Shown here: piece after piece, positions 37,883-47,240 of the stretch
How the letters are laid out: every line of letters starts with the position of its first letter
How positions within the stretch are numbered: position 1 is the first letter of the stretch
NCBI GenBank assembly: GCA_011525695.1
Contig: WYBX01000022.1
Coordinates: 1-64,000, forward strand
Length of the DNA: 64,000 bases
Direction of reading: 5' to 3'
From: Verrucomicrobiia bacterium
GTDB lineage: Bacteria > Verrucomicrobiota > Verrucomicrobiia > Opitutales > Opitutaceae
Notes under the pieces: generated by a model
The model's input: the letters and a program-made list of their open reading frames with translations, nothing else
What the model was told of the DNA's origin: nothing
The model's database searches: none
Made by a program: the position numbers and the translations under genes

Positions 37883-39412
37883 TCAACGAACAGGCGGGGG
37901 TTCGATGCGTCGGAAGGTGGTGAGGCCGCAGGCGGTTTCGCCGCGGCTATAATGGGCCAGTTTGCCACCGAGGAAGGTATCTCCAGTCCCGGCCGGCAGC
38001 AACATCGAGGCGAAGTAGCCCCGCTCAATGAGTCCGCCGACTCCGCCATGCTCAAAGGGTCTTCCCGAACGCCGTTCCTGATCGTAATTGTACGCGAGTA
38101 CGAGCGCGGGCGAACCGGGATTTAGCCACGGGAGCTGCAGACGGTTCTCCGACGTAAATCGAGGTTCGGGCAGGGAGCGGAACATCTCCCACGCCTGCGC
38201 GGTGAAACGCGTTTCGTCGTCGAGGTGGACGCGCCCCGCCCACCCGAAGCTGGCACCGAGTTGCATCACCGCGATCATTGCACAGACGATCGATGAAACG
38301 ACCCGGGACGGGCGCAGGCTGAACCCGCCTGCGCCGGCGAGGGTCAGCAGAAGCGCGGTTGAAAAGAAATAATTCGACCATGCGCCGAGCTTGCAGCTGG
38401 CGGCGAAGGCGAAGGGCAGGCTAACAGCGACGCCAATCCAGCCCAGCCGGGTGGCGTCTTCCGGAAGCGGGGAGGGGTGGGGGTCCCGCCCTCGCTGGCG
38501 GGTTCCGGCCCAAACGGCGAGTACGATGAGCGGCAGCGACTTTTCCAGTGCATTGCGGAGATTGTTCCAACCATGGGCGTAGTAGAACGTGTTGGACAGA
38601 AACGTGCCGTGCTGCGCCGCGCGATAACCGGGTCCCAGGGCGGCAGCCGTGACGGCCCAGAGCAGCATGGAGCCGGTGAGCAGCGCGAGGGCATGGCGCC
38701 ATTTCCGATGCGATCCGAGGAAGAGAGTTCCGGCGAGGAGCCCCAGCGCGTAGGATTGTTTGAAGGACCACGCAGCATAGAAGCATCCCAGGCTCACCAG
38801 TGTTGCGCGCCAAGGGCGTTCACGGTGCCAGGCGAGGAGAGATGCGAGGGCTCCCGCCTCAAGGGCCAGGGCCCAGACGTCCGGGCGGACGGTATGTGCC
38901 CACCATCCGACGAGCGGACCGAAGAAGACGAAAGCGGCCACTGCAGCGGGCAGTCCGAGCGCGCCATCGAGGATTCTCCGCAGCAGAAGAAAGAGCACGA
39001 TGGCTCCGGAAATCGCGCCGATTGCGGTGACGATCCGGCCGGCCCGGGGAATCAACGAGGCGGTGCCCGGGGTGACCACGGGCTTCAGAACGGTGACGTA
39101 CGCCGAATAGAACAGCCAGTTGAAATAGGCAGAGGCATACGGCAGCCGGGCGCCATCCACATAGATTGGCTCACCATGCAAACTCCGCCACACCGCATAA
39201 AGGCTCTCCTCCTCGAAACCGGACGTGACGGCCACACCCGGAGGCACTCCGCTGGCCTGCCAGGCTGCGAGGCCTCGCTGGGCAAAGACGATCGCCGAAA
39301 GCAGCACGGCGAGCACGGCCGCCAATGCCGCCGTTGCCTTCCACCGGCCGGAACAGCGGGTGCAATCCGCACCATGGGTGGTGAACATCCTGATTCCAGG
39401 CACCAGGCGCAT
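37883..39412 (-). CDS. Multi-pass membrane protein, GT39/ArnT-like
   Basis: The 509-residue protein has about ten hydrophobic segments. An early loop with FEEESLYAVWRSLHGEPIY has the Asp/Glu-containing position and spacing seen in the first periplasmic loop of lipid-phosphosugar-dependent glycosyltransferases of the GT39/GT83 (PMT_2) type. Such enzymes add sugars on the periplasmic side using polyprenyl-phosphate donors. It is the last gene of the polysaccharide cluster. Its ATG (39412) follows the stop of the priming transferase gene with no intervening base. The family assignment rests on topology and the loop motif and is not certain. Confidence 0.65.
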   Translation of the reverse strand: MRLVPGIRMFTTHGADCTRCSGRWKATAALAAVLAVLLSAIVFAQRGLAAWQASGVPPGVAVTSGFEEESLYAVWRSLHGEPIYVDGARLPYASAYFNWLFYSAYVTVLKPVVTPGTASLIPRAGRIVTAIGAISGAIVLFLLLRRILDGALGLPAAVAAFVFFGPLVGWWAHTVRPDVWALALEAGALASLLAWHRERPWRATLVSLGCFYAAWSFKQSYALGLLAGTLFLGSHRKWRHALALLTGSMLLWAVTAAALGPGYRAAQHGTFLSNTFYYAHGWNNLRNALEKSLPLIVLAVWAGTRQRGRDPHPSPLPEDATRLGWIGVAVSLPFAFAASCKLGAWSNYFFSTALLLTLAGAGGFSLRPSRVVSSIVCAMIAVMQLGASFGWAGRVHLDDETRFTAQAWEMFRSLPEPRFTSENRLQLPWLNPGSPALVLAYNYDQERRSGRPFEHGGVGGLIERGYFASMLLPAGTGDTFLGGKLAHYSRGETACGLTTFRRIEPPPVR

Positions 39413-40780
39413 TCAGCGGCCTCTTCCGAAGAGCATGATGTGAACGGTCTTAAGTACGATGGATGCATCCAGCAGGAAGGAGAAATGCCGGATGTAATAG
39501 AGATCGTATTCGAGCTTGCGCAGCGTGTCGTCCACACTGGCCCCGTAGGGATAGTTGACCTGCGCCCAGCCGGTGATCCCGGGTTTCACCAGGTGCCGAA
39601 AGTGGTAGCAGGGAATCTCCCGTTCGTAGTCCGCCACCAGTCGGTCCCATTCGGCGCGAGGGCCAATGAGGCTCATTTCACCGCGGAGCACGTTCCAGAG
39701 CTGGGGCAGCTCGTCCAGCCGGGTCTTGCGCAGGAAGCTTCCGACCCGCGTGATCCGCTTGTCATTGGGCTCCGTATAACGGGCGGAACTCGCCGCCGTG
39801 CGCATGGTGCGCAGCTTCACGAGCCGAAAAGGTGCATGGTTCTTGCCGATTCGTGTCTGCGTGAAGAACACCGGACCGCGATCCTCCAGCCAGATGGCAA
39901 TGGCGGCAGCGGCCACCGGCAGCGCACCGAGCAGGAGACCGATGAACGCCAGGCCGATGTCACTGGCACGCTTCAGCCGTTCAAAGACCGGCTCGCGGGC
40001 GACGCGGAATCCCTCCTGGAACAGCCACGCCTGGTTCAGCCGATAGAGCGGGATCTTGCGCCAGTAGACCTGGTGAAATCGTTCCAGAGTGTAGGTTGGG
40101 ATTCCGACAAAATAGAGCTGCATCAGCCGACGCGAAATCTCGGGATTCATTTCGCCGGCGGTTTCGCGCAGCACGATGGCCTCGATGCTGAGCGTGCCGG
40201 CAGAGACCTCGTCCAGGACTGCGGCAATGGGACGGCCGGCGGGTTGCGCCGGGTCCAAGTCCGCGGCTGGTTCGGGGGCGATCTCGGCAAAGAGGATTGG
40301 CTGGGTTGAACTCATCCGGGCCGATTCCTCGCGAAAGGCCTGGAAGCTTGCGGCATTGCCGAGGAAGACGAGGCCCCGCTGACCGCGGGTGGCGATCCGG
40401 CGCAGGTAGATGAGCCGGCGGTAGGCCAGGGTGAGCGGCACAAGCGCCAGGTAGCTGAACGCGATCACAAGCCGGCTGGACTGCAGTTCGTAACCCGTCG
40501 GGATAAAGACGTACGTCAGCAGCAGCGTGGAGATCAGTGCACCGCCCAGCGCAATCACATGCAGGCTGGCGTAGTCGACGCTCAGCATGTCGGTCTGCGC
40601 CCGGTATCCCTCGATCAGGTACACGGCCAGCACCAGCACTGCCGCCGGTACCAGGAGGGGCGTGACAATCAGCAACTGGGCATTGGGAGCGCCGCGAAGA
40701 AAGCCGATGAGATTGAATACCGCGATCGTGGCAATCACGTCGAAGCCCAGCAGCAGGACGGCCAGATTCCGGGATTTCAT
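39413..40780 (-). CDS. Polyprenyl-phosphate sugar phosphotransferase, priming enzyme (WcaJ/PssY-like)
   Basis: The 455-residue enzyme transfers a sugar-1-phosphate onto undecaprenyl phosphate to start repeat-unit synthesis. The N-terminal part has four or five membrane segments and a soluble CoA-binding-like region. The C-terminal catalytic domain is unmistakable: [14 protein letters not shown] membrane hairpin, [37 protein letters not shown] (with the Asp-Glu catalytic dyad) and [15 protein letters not shown]. Its start overlaps the next upstream gene (ATGA, 40777-40780). The starting sugar is unknown. It lies near the 3' end of the operon although it acts first. Confidence 0.94.
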   Translation of the reverse strand: MKSRNLAVLLLGFDVIATIAVFNLIGFLRGAPNAQLLIVTPLLVPAAVLVLAVYLIEGYRAQTDMLSVDYASLHVIALGGALISTLLLTYVFIPTGYELQSSRLVIAFSYLALVPLTLAYRRLIYLRRIATRGQRGLVFLGNAASFQAFREESARMSSTQPILFAEIAPEPAADLDPAQPAGRPIAAVLDEVSAGTLSIEAIVLRETAGEMNPEISRRLMQLYFVGIPTYTLERFHQVYWRKIPLYRLNQAWLFQEGFRVAREPVFERLKRASDIGLAFIGLLLGALPVAAAAIAIWLEDRGPVFFTQTRIGKNHAPFRLVKLRTMRTAASSARYTEPNDKRITRVGSFLRKTRLDELPQLWNVLRGEMSLIGPRAEWDRLVADYEREIPCYHFRHLVKPGITGWAQVNYPYGASVDDTLRKLEYDLYYIRHFSFLLDASIVLKTVHIMLFGRGR

Positions 40781-41961
40781 GGGGTTGCTCCGGCCATTGC
40801 GTGCTGCCAGGCGAGTTGCCGGGCTTCGGGCGAAGGAAGCGCCGCGACATGGCGCCGGACCGCCGCAGCCAGGGTGGCGAGGGCCGCGGGATCACGAGCC
40901 AGCGAAAGGATGAAGCTGGCAATGGTCCCGGCATCGTCCGGTGCAAAGGCGCCGCCGAGTCCGTTTTCCCGGACCAGGCTGGCGATTTCGCACGCGGGCG
41001 GGCCGAGGAAGAGCACGGGGCGGCCCACGGCGAGCGCACCCTGGAACTTGCTGGGATACACATACCGTTCGCAGCCGGCCCGCAGCGTGACCAGGTGGAG
41101 ATCGGCGAGCCCAAGGGTGGCATCGAGTCGTCCCCGCGGTTGTGGCGGGAAGAACCGGACATTTTCCAGCCGCCGGGCCATTGCGGCCTGCTCGAGCGAC
41201 GGGCGTTGCGGCCCGTCGCCGACGAAGAGGAACGCGATTCGCGGTTCTTCGTGGAGCCGGGCGGCAACAGCCAGGATGCTTTCCACGTCATGCACCCGCC
41301 CGAGATTGCCCGAGTAGGCGACCACGAATTTTCCGGAAAGATCCCATTCCTTCCGCAGCGTGGAATCCGCGGGATCAGCCTGGAACGAAAGCCCGGCAGG
41401 AGCGGGATTGGGAATGACGTGCAATGTGCCGGGATCGACCCCCGCTGCGCGCAGGACGGATGCCATGTCGGTCCCCAGGGTGACGCAGCCGTCGGAACGG
41501 CGCCAGGCCAGGTTGCGCAGCGGACGCAATCCGGCGAGCCAGCGATGGCCGGTCACGGCGATCGCGATTTCCGGATAGATATCCTGAACCCAGTGGAGGA
41601 CGCGCGCGTGCCGGAGCCGGGCCACAAGCCACGCCCCGATTCCCAGCAAGGGCGGGTCCGTCATGGCGACGATGATGGTGTCGCGGCTGGCGATTCGGCC
41701 CAGCCGGATGAGAGCGGAAACAAGGTAGGATCCATGATCGATCGCCTTGGTGAGAATCCCAGCCCGTGACCAGCGGGTGCCGCGCACGCGATGAATTTCG
41801 ACGTCCTGATGCATCTCGCGCGGAAGCGTGCTCCCGGCCCGGCTCGTGATGACCGTGATCTGGTGTCCGGCGGCGGCGAGTCCCTCCGCCAGATCGGTGA
41901 GCAGTTGGCCGGTGGCGGGTTCATCCGGCCAGTAGAAGCGGTTCAGAAAGATGACCCTCAT
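40777..41961 (-). CDS. Glycosyltransferase, GT4 (group 1), WbuB-like
   Basis: The 394-residue GT-B enzyme starts MRVIFLNRFYWPDEPATGQL, a WbuB-type N-terminus. It has the donor-binding half VAYSGNLGRVHDVE ... FLFVGDGPQ, and then a segment GCERYVYPSKFQGALAVGRP which replaces the usual E(x7)E motif with an SKFQGALA variant common in WbuB-like proteins. These enzymes add sugars to lipid-linked intermediates at the cytoplasmic membrane face. Stop and start codons overlap both neighbours by four bases. Donor and acceptor are unknown. Confidence 0.9.
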   Translation of the reverse strand: MRVIFLNRFYWPDEPATGQLLTDLAEGLAAAGHQITVITSRAGSTLPREMHQDVEIHRVRGTRWSRAGILTKAIDHGSYLVSALIRLGRIASRDTIIVAMTDPPLLGIGAWLVARLRHARVLHWVQDIYPEIAIAVTGHRWLAGLRPLRNLAWRRSDGCVTLGTDMASVLRAAGVDPGTLHVIPNPAPAGLSFQADPADSTLRKEWDLSGKFVVAYSGNLGRVHDVESILAVAARLHEEPRIAFLFVGDGPQRPSLEQAAMARRLENVRFFPPQPRGRLDATLGLADLHLVTLRAGCERYVYPSKFQGALAVGRPVLFLGPPACEIASLVRENGLGGAFAPDDAGTIASFILSLARDPAALATLAAAVRRHVAALPSPEARQLAWQHAMAGATP

Positions 41962-42842
41962 GAACGGCTGCCGGGCGAGGGAGGATGGCGCGCGATTTCG
42001 CGCGCCTTGGCCACGCTGAGGAATTCATAGAATGCCATCAGCCGGCAGAACACGTAGCCGCGGTAGCCGTCGAGAATGCCGGCGCGCAGCACGTAATGGT
42101 AAAGGAAACGGAGCGTGGGTCGGAATGGCAGCCGCTGCGCGGCGTGCTTGAGCCAGCGTTTGCGGGCCAGGACGGGGTCGAGCGCGCTGGCATCGGCGGC
42201 CTGACGCGAGCCGGTGCGGGACGTGGCCAGCCGTGCCTCCCAACTCGAGTACCGGTTATGCTTCTCGACCCAGACGGCGATGGTCGGAAACGCAAAATGC
42301 TCCATTTCATGCCGGAGATACCCGGCCTCGCCCTGGAGCAGGACATGCTCGTGGATCTCGTTGTCCCCGGAATTGGTATCGCTGACACCGGCCAGTTGCT
42401 CGTAGCGGCCGAGCGCATGGCGGAAGAAGCGAAGGTTCCAGCTGGGATAGTAGCCGCAGTGCCGCAGCCAGCCGTCAAGGAACCAGAAGCGGCGGTTGAC
42501 ATAATAGCCGCTTGCTCCTCCCGGCGGGAGCGCGACAATCGCGCGCAATTCTGCCGCGAGCTCCGGGGTGATCCGTTCGTCGGCGTCCAGGATAAAGACC
42601 CAATCGTGCTGCCAGGTGACATTCGCCAGGGCCCAGTTCTTCTTCTTTGGCAACTGACCGTCCCAGCGAAAATCGACCACCCGCGCGCCCCAGGTGCGGG
42701 CGAGTTCCTGGGTCCCATCATCGCTGCCCGAATCGACCACGACTACCTCCGCGGCAAAACGGCACGACTCCAGGCACGCGGGAAGATTCGCACGCTCATT
42801 GCGTGCCGGGATGAGGATGGAGATGGGAGCGGGCTGGCTCAT
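41958..42842 (-). CDS. Glycosyltransferase, GT2, WaaE/KdtX-like
   Basis: The 294-residue enzyme has a GT-A fold: ISILIPARNERANLP, VVDSGSDDGT, and the metal-binding DADERI. The segment DGQLPKKKNWAL and the later WFLDGWLRHCGYYP are characteristic of the WaaE/KdtX group, which adds glucose to the heptose of lipopolysaccharide core. The actual acceptor here is likely a polysaccharide repeat unit. Start MSQPAPIS at 42842 overlaps the ligase-like gene stop (ATGA). Confidence 0.88.
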   Translation of the reverse strand: MSQPAPISILIPARNERANLPACLESCRFAAEVVVVDSGSDDGTQELARTWGARVVDFRWDGQLPKKKNWALANVTWQHDWVFILDADERITPELAAELRAIVALPPGGASGYYVNRRFWFLDGWLRHCGYYPSWNLRFFRHALGRYEQLAGVSDTNSGDNEIHEHVLLQGEAGYLRHEMEHFAFPTIAVWVEKHNRYSSWEARLATSRTGSRQAADASALDPVLARKRWLKHAAQRLPFRPTLRFLYHYVLRAGILDGYRGYVFCRLMAFYEFLSVAKAREIARHPPSPGSRS

Positions 42843-44320
42843 GCCGGGGAGGCGGCGCCTGCCGCCGGCGCCGGCGACGCGTCCGCCGGTGTCCGGGTCA
42901 GCCGGGCATATTGGAGGGCCAGGAAGAAGCAAAGCCACCAATAAAGGACGACCGCGAAATTCCCGAACGGGAACTCAATCGCGGCATACAGCACCACCAG
43001 GGCGCATCCGGCCAGCAGGTATTGTGGTATCAGCGCTTTCATGACTCGGGAGCGGAGCGAGAGGAGAGGCACCAGGGCACAGGCGCCAAGGAGCGCAGTG
43101 CCCGCGATCCCGTGTTCGGCCAGGGCCTGGAGCCAGTCGCTGTGGGCATCATGATAGAATACCGGCAGGCGATCGGCCGGCTGCTTGGTGTTATAAAGCG
43201 TGAACACATGCGGGTACGAGCCCATCCCCCAGCCGAACCAGGGTTTGGACCGGGCCATCCGCCAGGTGTCGGCATAAAGCAGAGCCCGGTCGCCGATAGT
43301 GCCGCGTTCGCGCATGGTGGCCACCTGTTCGCGCGTCTTCTCCAGCCGTTGGTGGATCACGTCGCCCGCCACGAACCAGGTGCCCGCGGCCAGCAGGACC
43401 AGGGCGGTCGCGGTGCCCAGGACAGGGGGGAGGATGGATTCGTGAAATTCACGGCGCTTGCGGATCAACTGGCGCATCCATTGGAGAAAGGCGCCGCCAA
43501 GCAGCAGCCCGGCAAAGAGGGTGGACGAACGCGAGCCACTGAGCGGGATGGTGGCCGCCAGGAGCAGCAGGACCGCGAGGCCGGCGAGGATCGGGGAATG
43601 GAGGAAATTGCGGGCCGCGATCCGGCGGGCGTAATGCCAGGTCAATCCCAGGCTGGCTGCCAGCAGCAGGAGCAGGTACGCGCCCCAGTGATTGTGATAG
43701 ACGAAGCTGGCGAAGAAATATTCCTGCGGCGAGGGCACGGCATCGAAGAAGAGCCCTTCCGCGCGCGAAAGTTTTTGCACGGTGCCAAAGACCGAAAGCG
43801 CGAGCGCATTGGCGACCAGCACCAGCAGCAGCCGGCGGAGCCCGCGCCGGTGGCGGACAACCAGCATGAGGTTGAAGCAGGCGATCCAGATCGCATCGAA
43901 GGCCCAAAGCGACTGGACTGCGAGTGCCGGCATGGCGGAGCTCGGCCATCCCGGACGGCCGCCGGTGTTGGCGTACACTGTTTCGCCCTCGAACGCCATG
44001 GCGCGGAAACTGGGGTTGAGCGTGGCTGCGATCACCAGGAGGTTGAATGCCAGGATCGGCCAGAGCCATTTGAGCGGCCCCAATCCCCGTTCGCGCCAGG
44101 CGCGCCGGTCCGCCACGGCGGCAATCAGGATCAACCCGCCGAGGCTGCCCCAGATGCAGAGTGGCGTGCGCACGGAGTCGGCATTGCCGCCAAAGGCCCA
44201 GGTGGCCGCGACGCCGAACAGCCCCAGGTGCACGAGCGTGAGTTTCTCCAGCGATCCCAGCGGGGATGGAGACACCATGGACCGGGATCGAGCGGAGGAC
44301 GCGGGGAAGACAGGAATCAT
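42839..44320 (-). CDS. O-antigen ligase/polymerase-like membrane protein (Wzy_C/WaaL type)
   Basis: The 493-residue protein has about twelve membrane helices and a large periplasmic loop. It contains SGSRSSTLFAG and the segment KPWFGWGMGSYPHVFTLY...HDAHSDWLQALAEHGIAG, the H(x)nN/S-type loop that marks O-antigen ligases and some polymerases, in which the HxxxD-like stretch is needed for glycan transfer. It either joins finished glycan to a lipid/protein acceptor or polymerises repeat units. A second polymerase-like gene lies at 48448-49905, which favours a ligase role for this one. Start at MIPVFPAS (44320) overlaps the next upstream gene. Confidence 0.85.
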   Translation of the reverse strand: MIPVFPASSARSRSMVSPSPLGSLEKLTLVHLGLFGVAATWAFGGNADSVRTPLCIWGSLGGLILIAAVADRRAWRERGLGPLKWLWPILAFNLLVIAATLNPSFRAMAFEGETVYANTGGRPGWPSSAMPALAVQSLWAFDAIWIACFNLMLVVRHRRGLRRLLLVLVANALALSVFGTVQKLSRAEGLFFDAVPSPQEYFFASFVYHNHWGAYLLLLLAASLGLTWHYARRIAARNFLHSPILAGLAVLLLLAATIPLSGSRSSTLFAGLLLGGAFLQWMRQLIRKRREFHESILPPVLGTATALVLLAAGTWFVAGDVIHQRLEKTREQVATMRERGTIGDRALLYADTWRMARSKPWFGWGMGSYPHVFTLYNTKQPADRLPVFYHDAHSDWLQALAEHGIAGTALLGACALVPLLSLRSRVMKALIPQYLLAGCALVVLYAAIEFPFGNFAVVLYWWLCFFLALQYARLTRTPADASPAPAAGAASPA

Positions 44321-45447
44321 GCCCGCTCCCCCCGACGTTCTTGCAGCAGGCCGTAAAACCGGGCGAGCCGCTCGGCGGAGTGGCGCCAGGAAAATGCGCC
44401 CAGCGCCCAGGTGCGACAGCCGGCCCCCCGTTCCGCAAGCTGGCCGGCTGGTTCGGCGGTGGCGGCTCGCAGCGCGGCTGCATAGTCGCTCCACGGCACA
44501 CACCAGCCGCGGCCTGGGATGTTCAGTTCCTTCCAGGGCGTGGTGTCGGTCACGAGTGCCGGGACGCCATGAGCCAGTGCCTCGGCCACCACCAGCCCGA
44601 AATTTTCATTGTGCGACGGTAGCAGAAACAGCGAAGCAACCGCGTAGGGTGCCGGGCAATCCACGCCACTGAAGGCCGCGATCCGCCCCGTGCCCGACTG
44701 CCGATCCACATAACGGTCCAGCATCTCGGGAGTATAGTCCTCCGGGATTCCGACGAGCAGGAGCAACCAGTCATTGGGCCCGGTCGCCAGCCAGAGATCG
44801 ATCAATTCCAGCACCCGCTTCTTGGGATGGAATCGGGAATAGAAGACCGCCACGGGCCGGGACTCCACCGCCGGGCACCGGCCGATCCAGTATCGCCGGG
44901 CTTCGTCGCGCTCGAGCTCCGTGGGCGCCGCCACCCCGTTTGGCGCGACGCAGATGGGCTGGATGAATCCCAGGGCACGGATCTCCGACTCCTCCTCGGC
45001 GCTGGTGGCATGCCAGCCGTCGACGCTACTGAACGCCCCGGGGTGAATCAGCGCGGACGCGATCCGCTTCCGGCAGCGGTGGCGGTTCCATGACCACTCT
45101 GCCATGGCTCCGCGAGGTGAAAGCACGAACACGCCGCTGCGGGCGGCACGGCGATGGACATAGTGCAGCGTCCGCAACCAGAGCGAATGATGGTGAAAGA
45201 TTTCCGCCTCCGAATGGTCGAGCGCCATGCGCAATGGTGCGGAGCGGCCCACTCTGTCCGGCCAGCCGCGGGAGAACCGCGTGATCCGGAGGCCGCCATC
45301 GTTCAAGGTTGCCGTGGGCCCCGGCTCCGTGGCGAACAGATCCACCGCATGCCCGAGACCGGCCAGTGCGCGGCTCAACTGCATCACGGAACGGCTCGGC
45401 CCACCGTGTCGCGCCTCGAGGCTGGGGACGATTTGGACGATCTTCAA
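44317..45447 (-). CDS. Glycosyltransferase, GT4 (group 1)
   Basis: The 376-residue GT-B enzyme has the N-terminal acceptor half MKIVQIVPSLEARHGGPSRS with its Gly-Gly loop. The donor half contains YSRFHPKKRVLELIDLW and the E(x7)E-type motif PSHNENFGLVVAEALAHGVP. It is a cytoplasmic or membrane-peripheral sugar transferase of the cluster. It begins after a 60-bp spacer (45448-45507), one of the few breaks in the chain of overlapping genes, and overlaps the ligase-like gene at its 3' end. Confidence 0.92.
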   Translation of the reverse strand: MKIVQIVPSLEARHGGPSRSVMQLSRALAGLGHAVDLFATEPGPTATLNDGGLRITRFSRGWPDRVGRSAPLRMALDHSEAEIFHHHSLWLRTLHYVHRRAARSGVFVLSPRGAMAEWSWNRHRCRKRIASALIHPGAFSSVDGWHATSAEEESEIRALGFIQPICVAPNGVAAPTELERDEARRYWIGRCPAVESRPVAVFYSRFHPKKRVLELIDLWLATGPNDWLLLLVGIPEDYTPEMLDRYVDRQSGTGRIAAFSGVDCPAPYAVASLFLLPSHNENFGLVVAEALAHGVPALVTDTTPWKELNIPGRGWCVPWSDYAAALRAATAEPAGQLAERGAGCRTWALGAFSWRHSAERLARFYGLLQERRGERA

Positions 45448-45449
45448 AA

Positions 45450-45495
45450 GGGGACTAGGGACTGAGGACCAGGGACCAGGGACTCCGTTGGTCCC
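45450..45495 (-). repeat. Short tandem repeat and hairpin in the spacer between two cluster genes
   Basis: The spacer contains imperfect repeats of GGGACTA/GGACCA (five units from 45451) ending with GGGACCA (45472-45478) and its mirror TGGTCCC (45489-45495). On the minus strand the hairpin lies just after the acetyltransferase stop. It may weaken transcription between the two halves of the operon or be a simple REP insertion. Confidence 0.5.
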
Positions 45496-45507
45496 GTCGC
45501 GTAGTTC

Positions 45508-46074
45508 CTACTCCGGCTCGGGCCGATCCTTCACCGGCCGGCAGGGATGGCCGACGCAGATCTTGCGGGGCGGAAGATCGCGCACGACGACCGAACGGGC
45601 GCCGACGACGCAAAGTTCGCCGATGCTGACGCCGGGCCCGACAAAGACATCGGCGCCGAGCCATGCGTTCTCGCCCACGACAATGGGGGCCGTGACGAGC
45701 GGCATGCTCCAGCGCATGAAGTCGTGGGTGCCGGCGCAAAGATGGCAGTTCTGGCTCACATTGGCGCCGCGCTGCAGGGTGATCCGGGCCAGATTGTAGA
45801 TGGTGACGTTGCGCCCAATCATCGCGCGCGGCGCGAGCGTGAGCTTCCAGGGAAAGGTGATTCTCGCGGTGGGAAAGACGACCACCCGGCCGGGTTCGGG
45901 AATCTCCGCGCCAAACAGCTTCAGCAGCCGGACGCGGAACCCATGCCACGGCCGCGGGCTCCAGCGGAAGAAGGTGGCCTGCACCAGCGACCACAGGCAA
46001 CGCAGCGCGACTTCACTCCGCGGATACGGAGTCACGCAACCCTGGGCCAGATAGGGCGGTTCGGACGGGCTCAC
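45508..46074 (-). CDS. Hexapeptide-repeat acetyltransferase, WcaF-like
   Basis: The 188-residue left-handed beta-helix acyltransferase closely fits WcaF, the colanic acid acetyltransferase, in length and motifs. Features include FFRWSPRPWHGFRVRLLKLFGA, the hexapeptide turns IGRNVTIYNLARITL, the catalytic His loop CAGTHDFMRWSMPLV, and the closing AGHPCRPVK-type segment GHPCRPVKDR. It probably O-acetylates a sugar of the repeat unit with acetyl-CoA. A GTG start at 46074 overlaps the upstream stop (GTGA); longer in-frame sequence was rejected as Arg/Pro-rich shadow. Confidence 0.9.
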   Translation of the reverse strand: MSPSEPPYLAQGCVTPYPRSEVALRCLWSLVQATFFRWSPRPWHGFRVRLLKLFGAEIPEPGRVVVFPTARITFPWKLTLAPRAMIGRNVTIYNLARITLQRGANVSQNCHLCAGTHDFMRWSMPLVTAPIVVGENAWLGADVFVGPGVSIGELCVVGARSVVVRDLPPRKICVGHPCRPVKDRPEPE

Positions 46075-47240
46075 GAGGATCGGACAGTCTCGGCCGCGGT
46101 CTTCCCGGTCAACCGCGCAAAATGATCGAGGAGGACCCGGGCAGTGACGGCGTAGTCGAACCGCCGCGCGGTCTGTTGGGCGGCGATGGCGAGGACGCGG
46201 CGTTGAGCGGGGTTGGACAACAGGGACAAGAGGATTTCCGCAAGGCCGCCGGCCGGATTGGGAGCGGCGTGGTTGAACTGGCATCCATTGACGTCCGGCA
46301 CGATCAAGTCGCGATAACAGTCCAGCTGCGAGAGCACGGGGACGGCTCCCGCTGCCATGGCCTCGATCGGGGCTATGCTCAGGCCTTCGCCGAGCGCGGC
46401 CAGGCTGGGGTAACAGAAGATGTCGAAGTCGCCATAACGGCGCGCGAGGTCCGCGGGGTTGAAGACGGGAGGCTCAATGGCGAGCCGCCCACCGAGTTTT
46501 GGGGCATACGTCCGAACCAGGCGCTCGCGATAGGCGTCTCCGCCGCCGCCCTGCGTCACGGCGACGGGCCCGACCAGGGAAACCCGCCACTCGGGCAGAT
46601 CCGTTCGACTGGCGAGCCGGCAGGCGGCTTCGAGCAGCTGTTCGAGGCCCTTCTCCGGATGGATTCGGCCGACATAGCCGATATGAAGGATCCGACCAGG
46701 CTGCTCCTGACGGGAGCAGGCGCGGTGGAGTTCCCAGTCGATGGGATTGGGGAACTGGAAGATCCGATCGGAGAGGCTCGGGTTTTCCAACCGCACCCGA
46801 TCGGCGACGGCGGTGCTGGTGGCCAGCACCGTGTCCACCGCTCCATAAAACCGGTTCTGGCCCTTCGGCATCCGGCCGAGGACGACGGCGACCCGACCGG
46901 CGCGCGGACGGACATGACGCAGGTAGACGGGCAGCGATACGGTGTTGCAGACCGTCACGTCTGCTGCCGGCAGGTTGCGCGCCACGCGCAATCCCCAGAT
47001 CAAATCAAGCACCAGATTGAGGGAAAGCCGGCGGGTATGATCCATGCCCTTCAGCCGCGCGTGGTGGAGTCGTCCGATGGATTCGTGTGCGGCCAGCCCG
47101 GGCCACTGGCGCGAGACGATCGTGACATCATTGCCGGCCTCGGCCATGAGCGCGGCAAGCCGGTGCCAGATCTTTTCCGTGGATCCACCCTGCAAGGCCG
47201 GAACCGGCAGGAAATAGCCCATCACGATCGAGATCTTCAT
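46071..47240 (-). CDS. Glycosyltransferase, GT4 (group 1)
   Basis: The 389-residue GT-B enzyme begins MKISIVMGYFLPVPALQGGS (glycine-rich acceptor loop) and has the donor-side GYVGRIHPEKGLEQLLEA and the E(x7)E motif ALGEGLSIAPIEAMAAG. It belongs to the polysaccharide operon with ATGA overlap to the upstream gene and GTGA overlap to the acetyltransferase gene. Specificity is unknown. Confidence 0.92.
   Translation of the reverse strand: MKISIVMGYFLPVPALQGGSTEKIWHRLAALMAEAGNDVTIVSRQWPGLAAHESIGRLHHARLKGMDHTRRLSLNLVLDLIWGLRVARNLPAADVTVCNTVSLPVYLRHVRPRAGRVAVVLGRMPKGQNRFYGAVDTVLATSTAVADRVRLENPSLSDRIFQFPNPIDWELHRACSRQEQPGRILHIGYVGRIHPEKGLEQLLEAACRLASRTDLPEWRVSLVGPVAVTQGGGGDAYRERLVRTYAPKLGGRLAIEPPVFNPADLARRYGDFDIFCYPSLAALGEGLSIAPIEAMAAGAVPVLSQLDCYRDLIVPDVNGCQFNHAAPNPAGGLAEILLSLLSNPAQRRVLAIAAQQTARRFDYAVTARVLLDHFARLTGKTAAETVRSS

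Noticed and set aside
38477-40309. 610-codon plus-strand open frame in the polysaccharide region
   Set aside because: It is antisense to the priming transferase and a membrane protein with clear motifs; it shows no domain.
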